A DNA stretch of 64,000 bases from Apium graveolens. Lineage: Eukaryota; Streptophyta; Magnoliopsida; Apiales; Apiaceae. The translations under genes and the position numbers were made by a program. The stretch is from the NCBI RefSeq assembly GCF_009905375.1, contig NC_133653.1, positions 60,763,956 to 60,827,955 on the forward strand, given 5' to 3'. Every line of letters begins with the position of its first letter. The stretch's first letter is position 1. The notes below the pieces were generated by a model. The model saw nothing but the letters and a program-made list of their open reading frames with translations. It did no database searches and was not told the DNA's origin. Of the stretch, positions 22,120 to 31,387 are shown one piece after another.

Positions 22120-22578
22120 ATTACTTGTGATAGTTTTTGCAAGTTGAAATACAGCCAGAAATTTAATTGATTTTTCTGTTTTGGATGAAAATTTGGCTAA
22201 GTCAAATTTTACATCTCGACGGATGTTCCTTATCCATCGAATTTGATCATCCGTCAAAATAGAATAACTTGGTAAACATCATTTACTTTTCTGGATTATT
22301 TTAAGCCCGACGAATAATTGCTTTATTTCTCATCCGTCGAATTGTCTACATCTTAGCCGTTAAAGTTCTGAACATTATCCATCGGATATACTTACAGTCT
22401 ATAAGTATATCACTCCGGATAATTGACAGAATTTTGACAGTTGATTTTACTTTTAAACGGCTATTTTGGGCAATTCTCATTGGGTCTTTAATTTTTACCT
22501 TTAATTTTTATCCCATTTTATCTGAGAATACATAAAAGCCTTACTTCAAGTTTATTTTAGCTTTTATCTTTCTCTACT
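22120..22578 (+). other. Copia B 3' non-coding tail rich in CGACGGATG motifs
   Basis: No coding frame. CTCGACGGATGTTCC (22215), ATCCATCGA (22232), CATCCGTCA (22248), CATCCGTCGA (22331) and ATCCATCGG (about 22377) recur. The tail stops where copia C starts, so PPT and 3' LTR of B are absent. Confidence 0.75.
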
Positions 22579-22636
22579 TGTTACGTGCTGATTCTCAATT
22601 ATCAGGAGAAGCTCAGGATCTGGCTGTTTTGGATGT

Positions 22637-22702
22637 CATCAGGATTTGATGTGCCATCAGGATTTGATGCTCATCAGTATCTGCAGAAGCATCAGTATTT
22701 GA
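22637..22702. repeat. CATCAGGATTTGATG repeats in the copia C LTR
   Basis: Exact copies at 22637-22651 and 22655-22669, then CATCAGTATCTG (22672) and CATCAGTATTTGA (22690). The arms CATCA/TGATG are themselves inverted. They lie upstream of TATA, the position of the B-family palindromes. Confidence 0.9.
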
Positions 22703-22858
22703 AGATAGTCTGTTGTGAAGATTAAGTCTGTTCCTTATTTTGAGGGATGGATATATGTTCGTTGTGATAGGACTTTGTATATTTAGTTAGAGATATGTAT
22801 CATATTCCGTTAGTAATTAATAATGCATATCCTAGACTGATTTATAGCAGCTGTGTAT

Positions 22859-22866
22859 TATATAAA
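22859..22866 (+). promoter_or_regulatory. TATA box of the copia C LTR
   Basis: TATATAAA, about 160 bp past the repeat cluster and about 200 bp from the LTR end. Confidence 0.6.
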
Positions 22867-22919
22867 CACAGTTTAGGTCATCACATAGTGATTAACTCGA
22901 GCATTGTACGACCTGGCAG

Positions 22920-22950
22920 CTCTCAAGAACATCAGTATTTCTTGAGAGAG
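22920..22950 (+). other. 10-bp hairpin in the transcribed part of the C LTR
   Basis: CTCTCAAGAA (22920-22929), loop CATCAGTAT, TTCTTGAGAG (22939-22948). About 55 bases after TATA, so probably in R near the RNA 5' end. The loop is the LTR repeat motif. Confidence 0.7.
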
Positions 22951-23065
22951 TTTGTAACAGTTTTTATCATAAATATAAAGAACTGTTATATTTTTATACT
23001 TGCTTGAAACATTTATACAATTGTATCCAACCCCTTAAACAATTGTATCTTTACTAGGTAACAAT

Positions 23066-23078
23066 TGGTATCAGAGCA
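23066..23078 (+). other. Copia C primer binding site (Met-tRNA type)
   Basis: TGGTATCAGAGCA, an exact match to the common plant Met-tRNA PBS, directly after the LTR. Confidence 0.93.
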
Positions 23079-23897
23079 CATTGATAAATTTACAATCAGA
23101 AGTGATCTAAACATGTCTCTGAATAAGTATGAAAGTATTAAAATCCCCATTCTGAAAAAGACTGAATATCTTACATGGAAGGTGAAGATGCTCATACACC
23201 TGGAGACTACAGATCCAGACTATTTCGATGTAAGTAATGATGGACCATACATGCCAACAAAACTAGTGCCTGCAACACCTATGGTTGCTGAACACTATTA
23301 GTTGAAGGAGAAGAGTGAGTGGACACCAGAAGAGAAAGTAGGTGTGCTGAAAGATGCAAAGGTAAGAAACATTTTGCATAATAGTATTGATTTTGTGATA
23401 TCAAACAGGGTTATAGCCTACAAGACTGCCAAAGAGATCTGGGATGCTCATGAAACTCAATGTCAAGGAACCATGACCATCAAGAAGAACAGAAGGGCTG
23501 TTCTGATTCAAGAATATGAACACTTTGAGGCCAAGCCTGATGAAAGTCTCACCGACATTTATGACAGATTTCTTACCCTGCTCAACAATCTGTCTTTTGG
23601 TGGGAAAGGTGTATGATCGAGAGATATCAAACACTAAGTTCCTGAGAGCCTTGAAATAAGAATGGGAGACTCAGACTTCAATCATACGACATCAGTATGA
23701 TTTGGAGATAATCACTCTGGATGAAGTCTATGGAATGCTGAGAACTCATGACTTGGAAGTCCAGCAAAGGAAGGAGAGGAAAAGCAACAAAGAAAAATCA
23801 GTTGCTTTGAAAGTGAATGCTAAAGCTTCAAAAGAAAGGTCTGTTAAAGTTACAAGGTAAAAGAACAATCTACCAGAATCAGATACTGATGATTCAT

Positions 23898-23912
23898 CAT
23901 CAAATCCTGATG
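23898..23912 (-). repeat. Copy of the C LTR 15-mer inside gag
   Basis: Plus strand CATCAAATCCTGATG is the exact reverse complement of the LTR motif CATCAGGATTTGATG. It encodes part of the Ser/Asp-rich stretch. Confidence 0.9.
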
Positions 23913-25090
23913 ATGATACTAATTCTGAAACTGATGAGAACATGACAGATTCTGATGTCATGCAAATGGCTGCATTGCTGGTTAAGGGCTTCAAGAGAAT
24001 GCAATTCAGGAAGTCTCAGAAGAATAGAAGCTTCAGGAAGAAGTTCACTGGAGGGGAAAGGAAGTCAACTGGAAGAAGATATGGAAATGAATTAAAGCTA
24101 GAAAAGTAGACAGGTCGAAAATCAAGTGCTACAACTGTGATGAACCTGGTCACTTTGCTATAGAGTGCAAGAAGACAAAGCATGACAAAGGGAAAAATAA
24201 GGCCCTGATTACATCAATCAAGAATTGGATGGACTCCTCTGATTAAGAAATTGAAGATACATGCTATGCACTGATGGCTAACTTTGATGATCCTGCTTCC
24301 TCTGAATTTAAGGTATCAACTTCCTTCTTCTCTTTTGATACTGTAGATATATCTGAACTGAAATCTATTCTTAAGTCTCTCCATGGAAATTTTAAAAATA
24401 AGATTCTAGAGAACAATAGACTGTTAACTGAAAATGAAATGTTAAAGTCTAGGAATGATCTGTTGGAGTCTGACTTAGTAAATCAGATTGAAATTCAGAA
24501 AGAATGTGAGAAAGCTAAACATACAGTAAAGGTACTAGAAGCTAAGTACAATATGTTAGAAAATGAATTAAAAAATGAGAGGAAAACTCTTAATGCCTGG
24601 ATTATTTCAGGAAAAAAGGTTCATGAGATGATCACTAAGAAAAATTAGAAAGAATGTCTTGGTTATGTAGATGGAATTAAGGATGTTGACACTGAGAATA
24701 AGACTACCCTTAAAACTCCTGTTAAATATATTTCTTCAGAAGCTGATGAACCCAAACCCATATATGAAAAGGATTCAACCTCAGCATCACAAGAAAAATT
24801 AGTAAGTGATAAATCTCAAAGAAAGGAAAACAAGGAAACCATTAAGATTATTAAGAAAGAAAAGAACATAGGACTTTTGTCTAAAATACAATTGAAAAAG
24901 AAATTATCTGAGGTTACTGACAAACCTCAAGTAAAAAGTCCTAAAAGGAACATGAATGGTAAGCAAGGTATCTCTAAGGATTCTAATTACAAGTTTGTTC
25001 CAAATGCTCCTAGAAAAACTTGTTTTAACTGTGGCAATACTAATCATCTTGCTATTGATTACAAGAGGAGTAAGAAAATGAAAACTGCTA

Positions 25091-25095
25091 TTCCT
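25091..25095. repeat. Left target-site duplication of copia D (TTCCT)
   Basis: TTCCT precedes the left D LTR and is repeated at 33053-33057 after the right one; the copia C gag frame resumes behind it. Confidence 0.93.
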
Positions 25096-26755
25096 TGAAA
25101 GGAATATGTCCTAAGTCCAATCAGGTATTAGGATTTAGGAATAACTCTTTATGTAATCTGTTTTGATTTCATTGATATTAATAAAAGACTTGTTTTGTTT
25201 TTATTACGGGCTTTATCTATTTAAGTGTTTAAATAAGATATACCATAGTTTAGAGTAAAGCTTTTTATGGATTATGATGAGATCATAATAGTGAGACCTA
25301 AAAAGATGATAACTCTAAACTTAAATTGTTCCTGATCATAGGATTACTAACTGGTAATTAATAATCCGCAAAGATCGGTACATACTATGCTTGCTTCATT
25401 ATGAAGGATGTCTGTTCTCATAGACATTTGTGTGGTGACACTATAGCTAGTATGTAGGTGCTTATTATGGAATAAGTTCACTAAACATGACTCGCCCAGC
25501 TGAACAACTGATGGAGTTCACTCACGTGTCAGCAGTTGTTCACATAGTGATAGTTGTACAAGTATCCTTAGACTTGAGGTCATCATAGTCATCTTGTGTA
25601 CACTGAACTATGCTTTGGTTTAGTTCTTAGTCTCCAGGGACAATTATTAGGGCTCTTCTGGGTATAGGAATTTGTACACGAAGATAGTGTATGATCAATA
25701 AAGGATCTACCCCTAACAGTGAAGGAAGCAAATGTTCAAGGCTGATCTACTTATGCTAGTTCAGGAATCTCTGGCCAGAGTAAATGAAATTAGAAAGGAG
25801 TTTCTAATTTGCATAGAACTACGCATAGTAAATGGTAAGCAAGTGATTGAATTAGATAGGCTTGACACGAGATCAATGCCTTGTATTTAATCGGGGCATT
25901 GTAGGGTAGAAGGAGTTTATTGTACGGTAACTATTCACTGACAGGTTCTTGGTATTCTAAGCAGTGAATTCATATTATCCGGATAGTCGCGATATGTTGA
26001 GAAGCATCACTCACGATGTAGAATAAATGTGATTAATTAATTAATCATATTTAATAAATTAGAGAATTTATATAAATAATGATAAAATAGTTTTATTATT
26101 ATTTATTTCTACTACCGGCTTAATATTGAACCTACAGGGTCACACCATAAAAAGAGAATGATTTAATGGTGGAGGAATTAATCAATAATGGCTAATAATT
26201 ATTTATTTATGAAATAAATAATTAATTGGAAAATTTAATAATTGATTAAATAAGATTTAATTGATTATAAATTAATTAAGAAAAGTTCTTAATATTATTA
26301 ATTAAGGATTTAATTTTTGGAATTTAAATCAAGAGAGAGAATTATTTCTAAAGTGTTTAGAAAAAGGATTAATAATTAAAAGGTGTTTTAATTATTAATG
26401 AGAATAATAAATGGGATAATAATAATAATATTTATGGGAAAATTTCAGCTGAAAATTTTGCCTATAAATACACTATTATAGACCCTATTTTATTCTAACC
26501 CCAGAAACCCAAAAGTTTTAGAAAACCAAATTCTCTCCACCTCCTCCTCCTAAAAGTCGTTTTCTTGGTGGATACCGGTGGAGTGCTTCACACTTGAGGA
26601 GCAACTGCTAAGGATCTCTGATCGTTGTCTCCGATTAATAATTAAAAGGTTAGATTCGATCCCTCGAATTTTTATTCACGATTTATATGCTTTTATTTGG
26701 ATTTTTTGTGTGTAAAAGTGTTTTGCCATGCCCCCGCTGCGTTTATAATCCATCA
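25096..26755 (+). repeat. Copia D 5' LTR
   Basis: TGAAAGGAATATG to AATCCATCA; near-identical to 31388-33052. Confidence 0.93.
26463..26470 (+). promoter_or_regulatory. TATA box of D 5' LTR
   Basis: TATAAATA, repeated at 32757-32764 in the other LTR; about 285 bp before the LTR end. Confidence 0.65.
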
Positions 26756-26756
26756 A

Positions 26757-26768
26757 TAGCATCAGAGC
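26757..26768 (+). other. Copia D primer binding site
   Basis: TAGCATCAGAGC right after the LTR resembles the Met-tRNA PBS TGGTATCAGAGC with two differences. Confidence 0.7.
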
Positions 26769-27199
26769 ATAGGTTGTATGCATATAGATCTGTGGTAAAA
26801 ATTTCAGAATTTTATGTGCTTGTATGAATTAATTATGATTTTTACAAGTTATATCATGGATTAATTTTGTCTGATGAGAAATCGTTTCTCATAATAATTT
26901 TGAATGTTGATCTGGGTTTTACAAGTGTTGTAGATCGTCTGGGTATTTTTTTCATAATTTTAGGATGTATAGATTTTTTATTATGAATTTTTGAAGTTCT
27001 TACAATTAAATTCATAATAAAATATAGATATATATATATATATATAATATGTTGTATATATACATTATCTGTGTTCTTGCTGCTGCTTTAAAAGAGAGTG
27101 TCTGCTGTGCACGGAAGCAGAGGAGACAGCACGGCTGACAGGTACAGGCACGCTGATCGAGAAATTCAGGCGGCGAAAAAAAAATAAAAAATAATAGGG

Positions 27200-27339
27200 G
27201 TGTAATGCATTCCGGGAATGCGTTACACACCTGTGGCGCATTCACGGAATGCGTTACACCCTTTAATGGCTTAAAAGGGGTGTAACGCATCACCGGAATG
27301 CGTTACAGAGCTTGTAACGCGTTCCTGAAATGCGTTACA
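27200..27339 (+). repeat. Tandem palindromes of GTGTAACGCATTCC type
   Basis: GTGTAATGCATTCC (27200-27213) faces GGAATGCGTTACAC (27215-27228). A weaker copy lies at about 27233-27259. TGTAACGCAT (27281-27290) faces ATGCGTTACA (27298-27307), and TGTAACGC (27313-27320) faces GCGTTACA (27332-27339). Four hairpins in 140 bases. Confidence 0.85.
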
Positions 27340-28018
27340 GCCCTCTGTTGATTTTAAAATTGATTTTCTGGGAGTTTCGTAACTCCGTTTTGGGCGTGCA
27401 ATATACCGTTGGATTCATTTTTTCGAGACGGATCTAATGGTGTTTTATATAAAAGTTTTGAACTGTTTATATTTCCATGAAGTGTTTTAAAGTTGTTTTT
27501 GACTGTTTTAATTGCTTTTAAATACTTCATGTGATACATAGAGATGTATAATGCTTAGACTAATGTGCTAGATGATTTAACATGCCTACCTTGATGTTTA
27601 TTCATGTTGATATATGTGATATATGCTTAGTTTATCATGCGATGATAGATTTAGGTGAACTTAAATGAACATAAGGCGTTCGTTAGACAACCTAGTATAG
27701 TGAAATTGTTTCATAACCTTAATAATAATATTATGAATACAATCATGAGATTCTTGTGTTTATGAAACACGTAATTGAATATGAATTTTCGATATGAGAG
27801 AAAGGATGATTCTGTCAACAACAGATTTCTATCTGTAAGAAAGGGTTATTAAGTGACGACTCTTGACAATGCTCCACCCGATCTGGGAATCATCTGATTA
27901 TTGATTATTGATTTGAAATATTTAATTTAAAAGGAAGAATTTCTTTATAATATGATTATGATTGTAACGTAATATAATCCCTCTAAAATTAAATAATATC
28001 AAGTAGTAATTGGCCAAT

Positions 28019-28402
28019 GACACAACGGGCTTGTGTCGGTTATAGCCTTCCAACATGGTAGAAAGTAGTTCTTATTTTTGAATCATTGTCGTTTCGTGCC
28101 ACAGCCGAGGGCTTTGATTTCGAAATAAGAAAAACTTGTCTATTACATAGAGATGTGTACATTGAATAAGAATCTAAAGGTCGTTACGTGCCACAGTCGT
28201 GGGCCTTTGGGGACTGATTCAATTGTACGGAATGTTGGGTTGGACTTGACTTAGAATATTGAGTTTGTCGTGCCACAGCCGTGACTCAATTATTCAAGAG
28301 GCTAAAGTTTGATTAGGGAATAACATTAGATGTAATTGACAAGAGTTGTCTGCCTATTGAACATTACATGGCGTTTCGTGCCACAGCCGGGGTTGTGTAA
28401 TG
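28019..28402 (+). promoter_or_regulatory. Series of hairpins with loop motif CGTGCCACAGYCG
   Basis: The 13-mer CGTGCCACAGYCG occurs at 28095, 28187, 28269 and 28377. Each is enclosed by a different complementary pair: CTTATTT..AATCA with TGATT..AAATAAG (28071-28129); ATTGAAT and AAAGG with CCTTT and ATTCAAT (28161-28223); GAATATTGAGT with ACTCAATTATTC (28254-28295); CATTACA with TGTAATG (28362-28402). A simple hairpin GACACAA/TTGTGTC (28019-28037) precedes them. Stem sequences change while pairing is kept, pointing to an RNA function such as packaging, dimerisation or translation of gag. Confidence 0.8.
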
Positions 28403-28592
28403 GAATGTAGGATCCCTATTCCCACTAGCATTATGAATGCTTAATTTTTCACATAGGGGGTTGAATAAATTAGGAAAACTAGTGGGAGCCACTTATGAAT
28501 AAAGACCCGATTCATATAGTGTTTTGAAATGAAATCGAATATTTGCTAAGTGTTGTTATGTGTTTATCATTTACAGATTTACTTTGTACGTT

Positions 28593-29471
28593 ATGTCTTC
28601 TGCACTATCACTCAGGAGCATACTAGATGCTCACAAATTGACTGGTCCTAATTATGCTGACTGGCTTCGAAACTTGAGAATTGTTCTCATGATTGAGAAG
28701 CTGGAATACGTGATTGACTCACCTAAGCCTACTGAACCTGCTAGTGATGCACATAATGATGAACATGTTGTGTATCGTAGGTGGATAGATGATGCAAATG
28801 TTGCTCAATGCATCATGCTAGCTTCCATGAACATTGAGCTACAGAAGCAATATGAGCATATGGATGCTCACACTATCCTCATGCATCTACAAGAGTTGTA
28901 TGATGTGGCGGGGAGGACAGCTCGATATGAGATATCGAAGGAGCTGTTTGGTTGTAGGATGTCTGAGGGATCATCTGTGAATGACCATGTACTTAAGATG
29001 ATCAATTTGATTGAACATCTTGGACAACTTGGTTTTGCCATGGATGGGGAGTTGAGCCAAGACTTGGTCTTGCAATCGCTTCCGAGTTCGTTCTCGCAGT
29101 TTATTGTGAACTTTCACATGAATAAGTTGGATGTCAGCCTGCCTGAACTCCACAACATATTGAAGACTGCGGAATCGTATTTTTCCCCTAAGAAGAGTTC
29201 TGTTCTTCTAATTGGTGAAGGTTCCAATCCTAAGAAAAGGAAGAGGAACTCTTCCAAGAAGAAGAAAGTAGGTGAGAAAATGCCGGTTCCACCAAAAGCT
29301 GAAGACCCCAAGAGCAAAGTTGTTTGCTTTCACTGTAATAAGGTGGGGCACTGGAAGAGGAACTGCAAGGTTTACCTTGCAGAATTGAAGAAGAAGGGTA
29401 GTGAGACTACCGCTTCTGATTCAGGTATGTTCATGATAGAAGTGAATATGTCATTTCTACTTGGGTATTAG
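28593..29471 (+). CDS. Copia D Gag
   Basis: 292-codon ORF from ATG 28593 (MSSALSLRSILDAHKLTG). It has an N-terminal copia Gag domain (LTGPNYADWLRNLRIVL near 18-35, then UBN2-like helices with LQELYDVAGR and VLQSLPSSFSQF). A basic stretch (KKRKRNSSKKKK, about 215) and one CCHC knuckle, CFHCNKVGHWKRNC (about 246-259), follow. It would form virus-like particles and bind element RNA. It ends where the protease active site lies in the next frame, so gag and pol are now one frame apart. No stop interrupts it, unlike the rest of D. Confidence 0.88.
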   Translation: MSSALSLRSILDAHKLTGPNYADWLRNLRIVLMIEKLEYVIDSPKPTEPASDAHNDEHVVYRRWIDDANVAQCIMLASMNIELQKQYEHMDAHTILMHLQELYDVAGRTARYEISKELFGCRMSEGSSVNDHVLKMINLIEHLGQLGFAMDGELSQDLVLQSLPSSFSQFIVNFHMNKLDVSLPELHNILKTAESYFSPKKSSVLLIGEGSNPKKRKRNSSKKKKVGEKMPVPPKAEDPKSKVVCFHCNKVGHWKRNCKVYLAELKKKGSETTASDSGMFMIEVNMSFLLGY

Positions 29472-30660
29472 ATACCGCCTGTGGTTCTCATATATGCAAT
29501 TTGTTGCAGGGACCAAGGAGAAGTAGGACTCTTGAGGAAGAGGAGGTGATTCTACTGATGGAAATGGAGCAAGAGTTGCTGCTGTAGATGTAGAATCATT
29601 TCATTTACATAGGCCTACGGGCAAGACTATTGTTTGAAATAATTGTTATTTTGTTCCCTCGATTGTGAGGAATATTATTCCCATGTTAGACTTGGCTGGA
29701 TTTTTATTTATTATTGAGAATAATGAATGTTCTATTCTTAGAGATAATATTCTTTATGGACGTGGTACTTTAAATAATGGTCTGTATAAATGTGACATAA
29801 TTTACTTCAGATTAAACAAACTAATAAAAGAAAAGGGATGATGAAAATCTCACTTCATAGTGGCACTGCAGTCTCCATTTAGTGGACATGGAGAGAGGGC
29901 TACAGATTTGCTAGGAATGGTACACACAGTTGTATGTGGACCAATGTCTACGCAAGCCATGGGTGGATTTTCATACTTCATTACTTTCATAGATGATAGA
30001 TCTGGATTCGGATATGTGTTTGATGAAACACAAGTCTGAGGCCTTTGAAAAGTTCAAAGAATATAAGTATGAAGTGGAGAAACAACCAAACATGGTATTA
30101 TAACTCTTCGATCAGATCGAGGTGGTGAATACTTTAATGGAGTGTTTCTAGATTATCTCTAAGTAAATGGTATAGTCTCCCACTGGACTCCTCCAGATTG
30201 GTATCTGAAAGGAGAAATCGAACTTTGTTAGACATAGATCGGTCCATGATGAGCTATGTAAATCTTCCAGTATTCCTATGGGGTTATGCATTGGAAACCT
30301 CAGCATATTTACTGAATAAGGTGCCTTCCAAAATCTGTTCCTCAAACTTCGTATGAGATATGGAAAGAAAGGAAACCGAGTCTTAAACACGTTAAGATTT
30401 GGGGATGTCCAGCTTATGTCAAGTAAGTTGACCCAGATAAGCTGGAATATCGATCCGTAAAATGTAGTTTTGTGGGATATCCTAAAGAGACTTTAGGGTA
30501 TTACTTTTGCACCGATCATCGGGTGTTTGTCTCCTGACATGCTACCTTCTTGGAAAAGGAGTTTATCCTTGAAGGAAACAGTGGGAGCAAAATTGAACTT
30601 GATGAAGTTCAAGAAGCACAAACTACTACGGATCAAGTGGAAATACCTGTTCTGACTGAA
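29430..30660 (+). pseudogene. Copia D protease and integrase remnants
   Basis: The protease loop reads WVLDTACGSHIC near 29480 (Ala where Gly is normal). Heavily broken sequence follows. The integrase core is recognisable from 29880: FSYFITFIDDRSGFGYV, RSDRGGEYFNG (second Asp, about 30113) and SERRNRTLLD (Glu, about 30203, other frame). The copia C-terminal block KHVKIWGCPAYVK is at about 30390. Many stops and frameshifts; no activity is possible. Confidence 0.85.
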
Positions 30661-31376
30661 CAACCTTTTGTGGAACAGCCTATTCGTAGGTCAGGGAGAG
30701 TGTCTCGCCAACCTGACAGGTAATATGGCCTTGTCATTGAGAATGACAATGAGTTGTCAATCATTTGATGATGACGACCCTGTGACCTATAATGAGGCTA
30801 TGAGTAGTGTTGACTCAGAGAAATGGTATAGTGCCATGAAATCCGGAATGGAATCTATGTATACGGTATACAAAAGATAGATTATAGCAGATGGCCAGGT
30901 GGAGACCTTTAAGGCCAGGCTTTTGGCAAAAGGATTCAAACAAAGGCGATGGATTGACTTTGATGAAACCTTTTACCTGTAGCCCTGTTAAAATCAGTTC
31001 GGATTTTGCTTGTGATTGCTGCTTACTACGACTATGAAATCTGGCAGATGGCCAGATGGTTTTCTTTCCAAGGGAAATGAAAACCTAGTGTGTAAGCTGC
31101 TGCGAACCATATGTGGTTTAAAGCAGGCTTCTCGAAAGATGGAACATTTGTTTTGATGAGACAATCAAAGAGTTTGATTTTATCAAAAATGAAGATGAAC
31201 CATGCGTCTACAAAAGGGTTAGTGGGAGCGCGGTAACATTTCTTGTATTGTATTGAATTATAGTTGACACACATAACAACATAGCAGACCCACTCATAAA
31301 GCTACTTTTTGAAAGTCACTTTGATCGTCATAAAGATGAGATGGGTATTAGATACCAGAGTGATTGGCTTTAGTAC
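30661..31376 (+). pseudogene. Copia D RT and RNase H remnants
   Basis: RT start is visible (DDDDPVTYNEAMSSVDSEKW near 30768, KARLLAKGFKQ near 30912, WIDFDETF, then CGLKQASRK near 31110). Most of RT, including the YVDD box, and nearly all RNase H are gone; the text jumps to the RNase H tail NIADPLIKLL at about 31280. Stops throughout. Confidence 0.82.
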
Positions 31377-31387
31377 AAGTGGGAGAT
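31377..31387 (+). other. Copia D polypurine tract
   Basis: AAGTGGGAGAT immediately before the 3' LTR; this is the standard PPT of plant copia elements. Confidence 0.9.

Larger units (their letters stand above)
17891..22578 (+). mobile_element. Copia B: decayed Sirevirus with a fused 5' end
   Basis: Plus-strand copia: LTR start (TGTTAGG) at 17891, gag end, PR, IN, linker, RT, RH and a non-coding 3' tail up to 22578. PBS and most of gag are missing, so a deletion joined the LTR to gag near 18240. No 3' LTR is seen, because copia C begins at 22579. It belongs to the same family as copia A. It seems to have inserted into the Athila/Tat-like gag; CCTGG (17886-17890) would be its left target site. 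Confidence 0.82.
22579..23063 (+). repeat. Copia C 5' LTR
   Basis: Ends TGTTAC and GTAACA form a 6-bp inverted terminal repeat, and the PBS follows 2 bases later. It has upstream CATCAG repeats, a TATA box and a transcribed hairpin. Left target site would be CTACT (22574-22578). Confidence 0.85.
23113..25095 (+). pseudogene. Copia C Gag, N-terminal and middle part
   Basis: Starts at ATG 23113 (MSLNKYESIKIP), 50 bp from the LTR. The Gag domain follows (YLTWKVKMLIHLE, KEIWDAHETQCQG), interrupted by TAG at 23299 and a frame break near 23616. Later come a Ser/Asp-rich acidic stretch, a zinc knuckle CYNCDEPGHFAIEC (about 24128), a long coiled-coil-like segment (24350-24600) and a Lys-rich part. 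A second knuckle, CFNCGNTNHLAIDY, has lost its last Cys to Tyr. The frame is then cut by copia D. A long Gag with coiled coil and several knuckles fits Sireviruses. Confidence 0.85.
26769..28592 (+). other. Copia D leader, 1.8 kb, non-coding and structured
   Basis: No long frame. It contains a (TA)n run near 27027-27050, a cluster of palindromes at 27200-27339 and a series of hairpins at 28019-28402 just before gag. Confidence 0.75.

Noticed and set aside
22120..22578. Copia B 3' tail as a 3' LTR
   Set aside because: It does not match the B LTR start at 17891 (no TGTTAGG, no TATA or terminal CA); it only shares the short CATCCGTCG motif.
27020..27060. (TA)n run as a possible MITE or insertion footprint in the D leader
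   Set aside because: Simple microsatellite; no terminal inverted repeats or TA-flanked element could be delimited.
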